Assembly: GCF_946222045.1 (NCBI RefSeq)
Contig: NZ_CAMILN010000027.1
Coordinates: forward strand, 1 to 23,806
DNA: 23,806 nucleotides
From: an uncultured Peptoniphilus sp.
GTDB lineage: Bacteria; Bacillota; Clostridia; Tissierellales; Peptoniphilaceae
Direction: 5' to 3'
Below are positions 1 through 7,125 of the stretch, one piece after another. Under the pieces are notes generated by a model that saw nothing but the letters and a program-made list of their open reading frames with translations, ran no database searches and was not told the origin of the DNA. A program made the position numbers and the translations under genes. Each line of letters starts with the position of its first letter. Position 1 is the first letter of the stretch.

Positions 1-2263
1 CAATCCAAACTTTATCTCCGAGGCTATATGTTTTTTCTTCTGGTGTTGGTGCTTCAGATTCTATAACACCAAAGTCAACATTCATGTTGTCTTTGCCTTT
101 GATTTCACCTGTTGCTATAGCTACTTCTGCACCTTCTGCTACGCTTGCGTCGGAATCTATATCACTAGAATCATCAACATCTTCTTTGGTTTGTTTGGCT
201 TTTGTAGCTTCGTATCCTTCTGGAACTGTAAATTCTACTGTGTAAGTTCCATCTTTTAATTTCTTAAATAGGTAGTTACCATTTTCATCAGTTTTAATTG
301 TAACTGGAAGGATGTCATCTCCCTTTAGAGTTACTTCTACATCTTTAAGTCCAGTTTCACCATCATCTTGGATACCATTCTTATTTGTATCAATCCAAAC
401 CCTATCACCAAGACTGTGTGGTTTTTCTGCTTTTGCTACTGTTTCTGGGTCATCAAATATGATTTCATTTGTCCAGTGCCATCCACCGTTGGTGTCGGTT
501 AATCTTTCTGTAGGATAACCATCCATTTGTCTACTTTCTGCTGTAAACCATACACTCGTTTTTGTAGCTTGCTTTGGTTTTCTTTTCCCTTCATAAGTCA
601 CTATATAAACAGAATCATCATGATTTTCTTGGTTTACATCAACTTTTAGGTAGCTTGGTCCACCCCAAACATCTTCTACAATTTCAACATTTGCATTTGT
701 TGTTACGTCTTCAAGGTTGGATTCTACTAGGTCATAACTTAAGTTGAAGTCTTTATCCTTGTCTTTGATCTTATAAACCTTTACTGAATCTTTAACATCA
801 TCATCAAAGATAGCACCGTCATAGGCTACTTTTTTACCTTCTTCATTTTCATATACTTGGTTTTTGATTTCAACATGAGATCCAGTAAGACCTTGGTTAC
901 CAGTTGGGTTGACATAGATTATGTGCTCATAAGTATCTTCTGTTACATTGGTAATATTGGCACTACCACTAAGAGTTGGCTCATGTGTGTTTTCATCATA
1001 TTCAAAGACTCCACTTTCATATTCAACCTTAAAGTCTTTGCTTTCATCTTTGATAACTGTTCCTTTATCGTCAGCTACACTTACTGTAACAGTTTCTTTA
1101 TCGCTGTTATTTGGAACTTTTTTCGGATCTATAAATAGTGGGTATTCAAGTCTAACCCTAATATCTGTTAGATCATTTACAGTGTCATTAAATGTATAAC
1201 GATAACCTCTTTTATCTCCGTCAAGTTTTTTTCCTGTAGCAATAGAATCTCCATTGTACTCAACATCTGGTATTTCTTCTTCTTTTACAATTCCGTTAAA
1301 GTTAACATTGTCTGAAATTTCAATATCAAAAGTACTTCCTGATTTTGTGCCTTCTGGAATATCAAAGTCAATTCTTGTATGGAGGTTTAGGTCAGTGTCA
1401 TCTCTATCTATCCTATCAGCAGTTGATGTTGGATTTACAGTTGTTGTATTTTCTCCATTTTTAGCACCACCGATGGTAATTTCTACATTTGTGATAACAC
1501 CGTTTTCTGCTGATATTGGTGTTGCTTCTGCTTCAGATTTTAGTTGTTGAGGATCTGCTTGGTCTGATACTTCTAAAGTGTCTTCTTCTACTTCTGTTGG
1601 ATCTTCTTGTGTTTCTGTTTCTTCAACTTTAGCCGCTTCTGTTTCTTCAACTTTTTCGTCTTCTACTATAGCTTCTTTGTTATCTTCTGATTCTAATGTA
1701 TCTTTATTTTCTTCTTCTGTTGGTGTAGTTTCTTCTATTTCATTTTCTTTCTCAGCTGTTAAGGGTTCTACATTGGCTTCAGCTTGCGCTTCTTCTTTTG
1801 TTTCATCTTCTACTGGTTTTGATTTTTCTTCAGTTGCTGGTGCTTCAGCTTCTCTTGTTTCTTCTTTTTCTGAAACTTCTTCTGCTGGTGCTTTAGCTAT
1901 TGCTTCTTTTACTTCAGCTTCTGCAACTTCTAAACTTCCTACAGCTTCTGCTTCTTTTTCTGTTTCTTTGCTTTCTAAACTTGTAGCTTCTACAGAATCA
2001 TGTTTTTCTTCATTTGCTGCTGGTTTTGAACTTTCTGCAGCATCTGAGTCACTATCACTTGTGTCAACACTTGCTTCTATTGTAGCAGGAGTTGATTCAC
2101 TTCCTTCTTCTACTTGTGCGCTTACTACTGTAGGTGACATGAAGATGCAGTATCCTAGAATGCAAGATACTAGTCCAACAGATAGTTTTCTTGTTCCATA
2201 TCTAGGTTTTCTGCTAGCTGATTTTTCTTTTTTCTTTTCAATAAAATCTTTTAATTTTTCCAA
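1..2263 (-). CDS. Sdr/Clf-type cell-wall surface adhesin, N-terminal part (runs off window)
   Basis: A continuous reading frame of 754 codons runs leftward and leaves the window at base 1, so the C-terminus and any LPXTG anchor are not visible. The start is best placed at TTG 2263, seven bases after GGAGG (2275-2271); an in-frame ATG at 2290 lies upstream of that site and is less likely. Residues about 24-48 form a YSIRK-like export signal (YGTRKLSVGLVSCILGY) ending near VVSA. Residues about 50-245 are a low-complexity Glu/Ala/Thr/Val stalk with repeated VEETE-like units. Residues about 250-610 resemble the N2-N3 adhesin region of Sdr/Clf proteins (for example NPTSTADR, SDNVNFNG, TYEHIIYVNP). 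From about residue 617 an SdrD_B domain begins (SLGDRVWIDTNKNGIQDD), and a second begins at the window edge (SLGDKVWI). The likely role is adhesion to host matrix or fibrinogen-like ligands at the cell surface. The ligand is not predictable from this sequence. Confidence 0.88.
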   Translation of the reverse strand, partial: MEKLKDFIEKKKEKSASRKPRYGTRKLSVGLVSCILGYCIFMSPTVVSAQVEEGSESTPATIEASVDTSDSDSDAAESSKPAANEEKHDSVEATSLESKETEKEAEAVGSLEVAEAEVKEAIAKAPAEEVSEKEETREAEAPATEEKSKPVEDETKEEAQAEANVEPLTAEKENEIEETTPTEEENKDTLESEDNKEAIVEDEKVEETEAAKVEETETQEDPTEVEEDTLEVSDQADPQQLKSEAEATPISAENGVITNVEITIGGAKNGENTTTVNPTSTADRIDRDDTDLNLHTRIDFDIPEGTKSGSTFDIEISDNVNFNGIVKEEEIPDVEYNGDSIATGKKLDGDKRGYRYTFNDTVNDLTDIRVRLEYPLFIDPKKVPNNSDKETVTVSVADDKGTVIKDESKDFKVEYESGVFEYDENTHEPTLSGSANITNVTEDTYEHIIYVNPTGNQGLTGSHVEIKNQVYENEEGKKVAYDGAIFDDDVKDSVKVYKIKDKDKDFNLSYDLVESNLEDVTTNANVEIVEDVWGGPSYLKVDVNQENHDDSVYIVTYEGKRKPKQATKTSVWFTAESRQMDGYPTERLTDTNGGWHWTNEIIFDDPETVAKAEKPHSLGDRVWIDTNKNGIQDDGETGLKDVEVTLKGDDILPVTIKTDENGNYLFKKLKDGTYTVEFTVPEGYEATKAKQTKEDVDDSSDIDSDASVAEGAEVAIATGEIKGKDNMNVDFGVIESEAPTPEEKTYSLGDKVWI

Positions 2264-2317
2264 AATTTTGCCTCCATTAATATACACCATATATTTATTA
2301 GAACGTAATAAAAGTGC

Positions 2318-2357
2318 AAAAGCCCTAAAGTAGATAAGTCTCTACTTGGAGGCTTTC
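2318..2357 (-). promoter_or_regulatory. Leader hairpin upstream of the adhesin gene
   Basis: Read on the minus strand, AAAGCC pairs with GGGCTTT as an outer stem. Inside it AAGTAGA pairs perfectly with TCTACTT. The structure lies about 45-85 bases before the Shine-Dalgarno site. Its left arm contains GCCTCC (2353-2348), exactly complementary to the GGAGGC that forms the adhesin ribosome binding site (2275-2270). It could be a weak terminator or a translation-controlling leader. The pairing is seen in the sequence; the function is inferred. Confidence 0.45.
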
Positions 2358-2374
2358 ACTCATATCGTTTTTAT

Positions 2375-2420
2375 AGTATACCCCTATACTCCTTATTTTA
2401 AAAGTATATTTTTTAAAATA
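2375..2420 (-). promoter_or_regulatory. Two inverted repeats in the adhesin promoter region
   Basis: AGTATA-cccc-TATACT (2375-2390) is a perfect 6-bp dyad that includes a possible minus-strand -10 box, TATACT (no good -35 is seen). Immediately upstream, TATTTTAAAA and TTTTAAAATA (2394-2403 and 2411-2420) form a perfect 10-bp inverted repeat with a 7-base spacer. Both are operator-like in form. The regulator is unknown, and AT-rich dyads also arise by chance in such DNA. Confidence 0.35.
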
Positions 2421-2593
2421 CAATAGACAAAATATTATACAATCTCTCAAATACTGATATTTGTATGGATTCTTGCTTTTTAGTTTTATTAAGTTTATTA
2501 GAATTTTTCAATCTTATACAATATCCGTGACCAAAATACATATTTACAACTTGTGAAAAATATTTATATAGTTTAAAAATTTAATAAAATCCC
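2421..2593. other. AT-rich intergenic DNA without recognised genes
   Basis: This stretch separates the upstream region of the adhesin gene from the terminator of the ribosomal-protein operon. A TGTATAAT box on the minus strand (about 2440) could be a further -10 element for the adhesin gene, but no convincing -35 accompanies it. No coding or RNA gene is seen. Confidence 0.4.
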
Positions 2594-2627
2594 AAGAAAA
2601 AAACTGCTGGGTTAGTACCCAACAGTT
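2594..2627 (-). terminator. Intrinsic terminator of the rpsF-ssb-rpsR operon
   Basis: On the minus strand AACTGTTGGGT pairs with ACCCAGCAGTT. The single non-Watson-Crick position is a U-G wobble only in this orientation, and seven T residues follow (2603-2597). It begins 13 bases past the rpsR stop. Confidence 0.9.
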
Positions 2628-2639
2628 CTTTAAAATTTA

Positions 2640-2864
2640 TTAGTCAGCGCTATATGGAAGAAGTGCAATTTGTCTTGCTCTCTTGATAGCTACTGTCATT
2701 TCTCTTTGATGTTTAGCGTTTAAGCCAGTGATTCTTCTTGGAAGAATCTTACCACGGTCAGAAATATAATTTCTTAGTGTTTCAACATCTTTATAGTCAA
2801 TTTTTTTAGTCTTATCTTTTTCAAAAGGATCTACTTTTTTCCTTCTGCCAAATCTTCTTTGCAT
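2640..2864 (-). CDS. rpsR: 30S ribosomal protein bS18
   Basis: This 74-residue protein of the small ribosomal subunit pairs with bS6 on the central domain of 16S rRNA. The family core is visible: KIDYKDVETLRNYISDRGKILPRR (about residues 22-45, quoted in parts: DYKDVETLRNYI, GKILPRRITGL) followed by the basic segment QREMTVAIKRARQIALLPY. It has no cysteines, so it is of the zinc-free type. It is the last gene of rpsF-ssb-rpsR. Its ATG lies 12 bases after the ssb stop with AAGGAGGG just before it, and a strong terminator follows. Confidence 0.97.
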   Translation of the reverse strand: MQRRFGRRKKVDPFEKDKTKKIDYKDVETLRNYISDRGKILPRRITGLNAKHQREMTVAIKRARQIALLPYSAD

Positions 2865-2875
2865 TTTTACCCTCC

Positions 2876-3415
2876 TTAAAATGGAATATCGTCATTATCA
2901 ACAGGGAAAAATCCATCGTCATCGTTATCATTCTTTGAAAAATCATTTTCGTAAGCTGAATTTACTGGTCCTTGGTTTCCACCACCAGGTTGACTGAAGC
3001 CACCTTGGTTTTGGAAGTTGTTTTGGTTATTAAATCCACCTTGGTTTTGGTTAAAGCCGCCTTGTGCTTGTCCGCCACCTTGGCTTGATCCAATAAATGT
3101 AAGGTTATTTACTACAACGTCTGTTGTGTAAATTGTCCTTCCATCTTTTTCATAAGATCCAGTTTGGATTCTGCCTTCGATTCCAATTTGACTGCCTTTT
3201 CTGTGATAGTTTGCTATAAGCTCAGCTACTGCTCCAAAAGCTGTACAAGATATAAAATCAGCTGTTGGTTGATTATTTGCTTCAGCTTCTTGTTTCCTTT
3301 GCTTGCTCATTCTTCTATCTACGGCAACTGTGAAACGACACATTGCTGTGCCAGTTTGTGCGTAACGAAGTTCGGGATCTCTCACTAATCTTCCGATTAA
3401 ACTTACACTATTCAT
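2876..3415 (-). CDS. ssb: Single-stranded DNA-binding protein
   Basis: SSB coats single-stranded DNA during replication, recombination and repair and recruits partner proteins through its C-terminal tip. Residues about 1-110 form the OB fold, beginning MNSVSLIGRLVRDPELRY and including GSQIGIEGRIQTGSY. A flexible Gly/Gln/Asn/Phe-rich linker (about 112-160) with NQGGF-type repeats follows. The protein ends in an acidic tail with the canonical DDIPF tip. Its 179 residues fit Firmicute SsbA. It sits between rpsF and rpsR, the usual order, with AAGGAG before the ATG, so it is probably co-controlled with both ribosomal proteins. Confidence 0.97.
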   Translation of the reverse strand: MNSVSLIGRLVRDPELRYAQTGTAMCRFTVAVDRRMSKQRKQEAEANNQPTADFISCTAFGAVAELIANYHRKGSQIGIEGRIQTGSYEKDGRTIYTTDVVVNNLTFIGSSQGGGQAQGGFNQNQGGFNNQNNFQNQGGFSQPGGGNQGPVNSAYENDFSKNDNDDDGFFPVDNDDIPF

Positions 3416-3424
3416 AAAAACTCC

Positions 3425-3709
3425 TTAGTCTTCAACCTTGATAATCATTTGTCTCATTACTGGGTCCATGATTTTCGCTACTCTGTTGATTTCTACTATG
3501 TCTTCTGCTTTTGTTTCAAATTCATAGAAAATATAGTAGGCTTCGTTTTTGTAGTCTATTTCGTAAGCTAGTTTTTTCATTCCCCATTCATCAACATTGT
3601 TGATTTTTCCGTCTTTTTCGACTACTTTTTTAAGTCTTTCGAAAGAAGCATTTCTCTTTTCTTCTTCCACTTCAGGATAAAACATAATCACCGCTTCGTA
3701 TTTATTCAT
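3425..3709 (-). CDS. rpsF: 30S ribosomal protein bS6
   Basis: The 94-residue bS6 protein binds bS18 in the small ribosomal subunit. Family features are the opening MNKYEAVIMFYPEVEEE, the central WGMKKLAYEIDYKNEAYY and the C-terminal RVAKIMDPVMRQMIIK. It is the first gene of the operon, with a good promoter and a structured leader that overlaps its ribosome binding site (AAGGAGG, 3723-3717), so translation is probably feedback-controlled by the S6:S18 complex. Confidence 0.97.
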   Translation of the reverse strand: MNKYEAVIMFYPEVEEEKRNASFERLKKVVEKDGKINNVDEWGMKKLAYEIDYKNEAYYIFYEFETKAEDIVEINRVAKIMDPVMRQMIIKVED

Positions 3710-3715
3710 ACTTTC

Positions 3716-3760
3716 ACCTCCTTATGGTCTTCGGCATAGCATTCAAGCTATGCAAGGATT
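3716..3760 (-). promoter_or_regulatory. S6:S18-type autoregulatory leader (rpsF leader)
   Basis: In the minus-strand RNA, CCTT (3757-3754) can pair with AAGG (3723-3720), which is part of the Shine-Dalgarno site. Nested inside, GCATAGC and GCTATGC form a perfect 7-bp hairpin. On the 3' side of that hairpin lies CCGA, in the asymmetric loop where the known rpsF leader family has its conserved CCG that mimics the 16S rRNA site for S6:S18. The pairings and the CCG are seen; the regulation is inferred from the family. Confidence 0.75.
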
Positions 3761-3772
3761 TCAATCTTTGAT

Positions 3773-3801
3773 ATTATATATTAAAGAAAATACTTAGTCA
3801 A
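3773..3801 (-). promoter_or_regulatory. Sigma-A promoter of rpsF-ssb-rpsR
   Basis: TTGACT (3801-3796) and TATAAT (3778-3773) are separated by exactly 17 bases. Transcription would start near 3766, a few bases before the leader structure. This is the best promoter match in the window. Confidence 0.88.
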
Positions 3802-3824
3802 GTTTTTTATTTAAAGAGGTGTTT

Positions 3825-4298
3825 ATGGAAGTTAAATCTATTAAAGTTAAAAAGAAAAAGACCATTGCCCTTGTTGCCCACGACCACAAGAAGAAAGATC
3901 TACTCGATTGGGTAAGAAAACATGAAGAAAAGCTAAGGGGCCACAATTTTATTGGAACAGGGACTACCGCAGCCCTTATATCACAAGAGACTTCACTGGA
4001 CGTCAAGAGACTTGTGTCAGGTCCTCTTGGTGGCGACCAACAACTTGGTGCCAAGATATCAGATTCGCAAATTGATATTTTGATCTTCTTTTGGGATCCT
4101 CTTGAAGCCCAACCTCACGACCCAGACGTCAAGGCCCTACTTAGGATCTCAACACTTTATAACATTGCCCTTGCCACATCTCCAACTACTGCCGACTATA
4201 TCTTGTCGTCACCAATGTTTAATGGCGAGTACGATGTAGAAATTCTGGACAATGATTATTCTGTGGAGGACAGGATTTCAAAAAATGATTTTGATTAA
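3825..4298 (+). CDS. mgsA: Methylglyoxal synthase
   Basis: The enzyme converts dihydroxyacetone phosphate to methylglyoxal and phosphate, a bypass of lower glycolysis used when phosphate is limiting or sugar phosphates build up. The ATG at 3825 is chosen because AGAGG lies five bases before it; a GTG two codons upstream overlaps that site. The 157-residue protein is full length. Phosphate-binding IGTGTT (about 43-48), GPLGGDQQ (Asp71) and DPLEAQPHDPDVKALLRI (Asp91, His98, Asp101) are all present, together with His19 of AHDHKK, matching the numbering of the characterised E. coli enzyme. It is divergent from rpsF and followed by its own terminator. Confidence 0.96.
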   Translation: MEVKSIKVKKKKTIALVAHDHKKKDLLDWVRKHEEKLRGHNFIGTGTTAALISQETSLDVKRLVSGPLGGDQQLGAKISDSQIDILIFFWDPLEAQPHDPDVKALLRISTLYNIALATSPTTADYILSSPMFNGEYDVEILDNDYSVEDRISKNDFD

Positions 4299-4304
4299 TT
4301 GGAG

Positions 4305-4331
4305 AAGCGGCTTTTGAAGTCGCTTTTTTTT
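4305..4331 (+). terminator. Terminator after mgsA
   Basis: AAGCGGCTT and AAGTCGCTT pair through a 9-bp stem (one G-U) with loop TTG, followed by a run of T. It starts seven bases after the mgsA stop, so pepT probably has its own promoter in the short gap or depends on read-through. Confidence 0.85.
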
Positions 4332-4360
4332 ATGATAAAATATTTTTATTGGAGGTTCTT

Positions 4361-5569
4361 ATGACAAAAATGTTAGATAGATTTTTAAAATACGTCTCTT
4401 TTGAGACAACTAGTGACGAGGCATCAGATACTTGCCCATCAACTAAAAGACAATTAAAACTAGGTAATTATTTAGTGGAAGAGTTAAAGTCTCTTGGAAT
4501 CCATGCAGAGATTGATGAAAATGGCTATGTCTATGGCAAAATTCCTGGCAATGTAAAGGCCAAGAAGACTGTGGGATTTATTGCTCACATGGACACAGCT
4601 CCCGATATGTCTGGAAAGGACGTCAAGCCGAGAATTATTGAATCTTATGACGGCAAGGACATCAAATTAAATGACGACTTCACAACAAGCCTTAAAGACT
4701 TTCCTTTTTTAAAGGACTTAAAGGGTCAAACTCTTATTACAACTGACGGAACTACCCTCTTAGGTGCAGACGACAAGGCAGGGATTGCAATTATAATTTC
4801 TGCTGTTGAAGAACTTATTAATGATAAAGATGCAAAATATGGCGACATAAGGATTGCCTTTACGCCAGACGAAGAAATAGGCAGAGGTGCTGATAAGTTT
4901 AATGTCAAAGACTTTGGGGCAGACTTTGCCTTTACTGTTGACGGTGGACCCCTTGGCGAACTTGAGTACGAAACTTTTAACGCAGCTTCTTGCAAGGTTA
5001 AGATCCAAGGGAAGAATGTCCATCCAGGTTCAGCAAAAGATGCCATGGTAAATTCCCAGCTCATTGCCATGGAATTTAATTCAATGCTCCCTGTAGCTGA
5101 AAGGCCCGAATACACAGAAGGCTACGAAGGTTTCTCCCTTCTTCTTAATATTGAAGGCTCTGTTGAGTCCACATCTATGTCCTACATCATCAGGGACCAC
5201 TCAAGGGAAAAATTTGAAGGAAGAAAGAAATTATTCCAAGATATTGCAGACTTTTTAAATAAGAAATACGACGACAGAATAAAAATTGAAATCAAGGACC
5301 AATACTACAACATGAGAGAAAAGCTTGAGGACCACATGGAAATCATCGACTTGGCAAAGGCTGCCTTTGAAAGATCAGGCATAGAGCCAATTATTGGACC
5401 AGTTAGGGGTGGAACTGACGGATCAAAGCTATCCTTTATGGGACTGCCTACGCCTAACATCTTTACAGGTGGTTACAACTACCACGGTCGCTACGAGCTT
5501 GTGAGTCTTGACCAAATGGTAAAGTCCAAGGATATTGTAAAAAATATTATAAAAATTTTGGCTGAATAA
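4361..5569 (+). CDS. pepT: Peptidase T (tripeptide aminopeptidase, M20 family)
   Basis: This cytoplasmic dizinc aminopeptidase removes the N-terminal residue from tripeptides, the last steps of peptide use. The ATG at 4361 is preferred because GGAGG (4351-4355) lies five bases upstream; a TTG at 4349 would sit before that site. The 402-residue product is near the usual length. Metal and catalytic motifs are visible: IAHMDTAPD (His76, Asp78), GADDKAG (Asp137), PDEEIGRG (catalytic Glu171, Glu172), and near the C-terminus GGTDGSKLSFMGLPTPN and the late metal ligand in GGYNYHGRYE. It is monocistronic, with a terminator on each side. Confidence 0.96.
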   Translation: MTKMLDRFLKYVSFETTSDEASDTCPSTKRQLKLGNYLVEELKSLGIHAEIDENGYVYGKIPGNVKAKKTVGFIAHMDTAPDMSGKDVKPRIIESYDGKDIKLNDDFTTSLKDFPFLKDLKGQTLITTDGTTLLGADDKAGIAIIISAVEELINDKDAKYGDIRIAFTPDEEIGRGADKFNVKDFGADFAFTVDGGPLGELEYETFNAASCKVKIQGKNVHPGSAKDAMVNSQLIAMEFNSMLPVAERPEYTEGYEGFSLLLNIEGSVESTSMSYIIRDHSREKFEGRKKLFQDIADFLNKKYDDRIKIEIKDQYYNMREKLEDHMEIIDLAKAAFERSGIEPIIGPVRGGTDGSKLSFMGLPTPNIFTGGYNYHGRYELVSLDQMVKSKDIVKNIIKILAE

Positions 5570-5584
5570 ATAAGACTAGTTTAT

Positions 5585-5612
5585 AAATCACCAGGCGACT
5601 GGTGATTTTTTA
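5585..5612 (+). terminator. Terminator after pepT
   Basis: AATCACCAG and CTGGTGATT form a perfect 9-bp stem with loop GCGA, followed by T residues. Confidence 0.92.
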
Positions 5613-5614
5613 TT

Positions 5615-5867
5615 TTTAAATTATTAAGAAGTCGTAATTTTTTATAAAGTTACAAATTTTTATAAAGCAAGATTTTTTTGCTAGTTCACAACAAATTAAT
5701 AAGAAGGGATTTTTTTGTGACTTAACAATAATTTGATAAATAGAAATTTTTTTACAACTTTTAATTTATTTAAGAAAGAAGATATTTTATGACTTTACAA
5801 TAAATTAATAAACCTAAATTTTTTGATACTTTCTAAGATGTTATTAATAGAAAGAATTTTACTTATT
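5615..5867. repeat. Degenerate ~36-nt tandem repeat, about seven units
   Basis: The noncoding gap between pepT and the LCP gene divides into seven consecutive units of 37, 36, 36, 37, 36, 36 and 35 bases, starting at 5615, 5652, 5688, 5724, 5761, 5797 and 5833. Each has an A-rich first half (often ACAAYAAATTAATAA), a T-run of four to eight near base 21-29 and an end like TGACTT or TACTTT. Units 3 and 6 are clearest. Unit sequences diverge, there are no unique spacers, and no reading frame runs through. Origin and function are unknown. Confidence 0.6.
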
Positions 5868-5881
5868 AATACCTAAAGCTA

Positions 5882-5906
5882 TAAAAAAAGAACCCTCTCG
5901 GGTTCC
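5882..5906 (-). terminator. Terminator of the LCP gene
   Basis: GAACCC and GGGTTC form a perfect 6-bp stem with a GAGA loop on the minus strand. Seven T residues follow in that orientation. Confidence 0.88.
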
Positions 5907-5908
5907 CT

Positions 5909-7030
5909 TTAATTTCTACTATTTGAATTCCTATTAGAGTTTGAGTCTTCATTAGAAGAGTTTTCTTGAATTGCCTCTTCCTTTATTCTTTCTCTTAACT
6001 CTCTGTCCCTCATCTTTTGTTCAGCTTCTGCCCTCTCAGCATCAGTCATATTGGCAAGTTCTTCTGTATAGTCAATTGCTTCTTCTTGGTCAGTAGGGCC
6101 TTTCCTAAGTCTTTCCAGTTCAGAAGCTTGATAGACTGTATCCTTCTTGTCAACATAATAAAGAGGAGACCCCTTCTTCATGTGACCTTCAAGAGTCTTC
6201 ATATCAATGTTTTCCTTGTCAAGACTTACCCCATAGTAGGCAAGATAGGAAAGCTGTCCGTAGTTCATGTCTGTTTCAATGTGCTTGTTGGCAATGGAAA
6301 CTAGTTTTGGAAGCTTAAGTAGCATCTTAGGTGACTTCATCTTGTCAAAGATCTTCATGATAAAGTCTTGTTGGGCCTTGATCCTGTCAAGGTCTTGGTC
6401 CTTGTAAAGTTTTCTTATCCTAAGATATTTTACTGAGTCCTTTCCATCTAAGAGGTGGAGACCCTCTTCAAAGTCAATTTCTAGTGGTGGCACAGTTGAT
6501 GGGTCAGTGTACTTGTACTCTGGTGTGTAAACTTCTACACCACCAATTGCATCAACAAGTTCTTCTACAGCTTCGTAGTTAACAGTGACATAATGGGAAA
6601 TTTTTATTCCAAGTAGGTCCTCAACACTGGAAACTTGTAGGTCAATTCCTCCACGAGAGTAGGCGGCGTTCATCCTGTAGTTTTCATATCCCTTTATCTT
6701 GTAATATGTATCTCTTGGGATGGATATAAGTCTAACCCTATCGTACTTGGGATCAATTGATAGAACCATAATTGTGTCTGCCCTCTTAGAATTTTCGTCA
6801 ACTTCATAAGTCACATCACTTGAATCAATTCCTATTAGGAGGATGTTTACAATGTCTTCTTCCTCATTAAAAATGGAAATCTTTTCTGGCTCTTGAACTT
6901 CTTCTTTATTATTAATTTTGTTTTCATTAGTTAATTTTTGTCCTCTTGGCGCAAATATAAAGGTAAGTCCCAAGGCACCAAGGAGGAGTATAACAGTAAG
7001 GAATACAAATATTCTGTAAATATGTTTCAT
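5909..7030 (-). CDS. LytR-CpsA-Psr family cell-wall glycopolymer ligase
   Basis: LCP proteins sit on the outer face of the membrane and transfer undecaprenyl-linked glycopolymers (teichoic acid, capsule) to peptidoglycan; some members had been described as transcriptional attenuators. The protein has 373 residues: a short cytoplasmic start, one membrane segment (about 6-27), a linker, then the catalytic domain from about 62 to 245. Family motifs are NILLIGIDSSD, RADTIMVLSIDP, the polyprenyl-phosphate-binding SIPRDTYY, RMNAAYSRGGIDL, GGVEVYTPE and DLDRIKAQQDFI. The last 50 residues are charged, Asn/Ser-rich and probably disordered. AGGAGG precedes the ATG. It stands alone with its own promoter and terminator. 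Which polymer it attaches cannot be told from the sequence. Confidence 0.93.
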   Translation of the reverse strand: MKHIYRIFVFLTVILLLGALGLTFIFAPRGQKLTNENKINNKEEVQEPEKISIFNEEEDIVNILLIGIDSSDVTYEVDENSKRADTIMVLSIDPKYDRVRLISIPRDTYYKIKGYENYRMNAAYSRGGIDLQVSSVEDLLGIKISHYVTVNYEAVEELVDAIGGVEVYTPEYKYTDPSTVPPLEIDFEEGLHLLDGKDSVKYLRIRKLYKDQDLDRIKAQQDFIMKIFDKMKSPKMLLKLPKLVSIANKHIETDMNYGQLSYLAYYGVSLDKENIDMKTLEGHMKKGSPLYYVDKKDTVYQASELERLRKGPTDQEEAIDYTEELANMTDAERAEAEQKMRDRELRERIKEEAIQENSSNEDSNSNRNSNSRN

Positions 7031-7047
7031 GTTAACCTCCTAAAATA

Positions 7048-7076
7048 AGTCTATATAAAATAAGCCAATATTTCAA
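7048..7076 (-). promoter_or_regulatory. Promoter of the LCP gene
   Basis: TTGAAA (7076-7071) and TAGACT (7053-7048) are 17 bases apart on the minus strand, about 18 bases before the start codon. The match is fair rather than strong. Confidence 0.5.
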
Positions 7077-7125
7077 TACTTTTATTAATATGCTAAATTA
7101 AATTCTTATTGGGTAAAGTATAAGT

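Noticed and set aside
312..2333. Several plus-strand open frames, including a 251-codon Ser/Val-rich one at 1578-2333
   Set aside because: They are antisense to the adhesin frame. Their Ser/Phe/Val-rich composition is the mirror of its Glu/Ala/Thr codons, and they lack ribosome binding sites.
4726..5115. Minus-strand frames inside pepT and similar antisense frames in other genes
   Set aside because: They lie fully within well-supported genes on the other strand and show no family features.
5615..5867. CRISPR array
   Set aside because: The ~36-nt period is suggestive, but units follow one another directly, are degenerate and have no spacers, and no cas gene is present.
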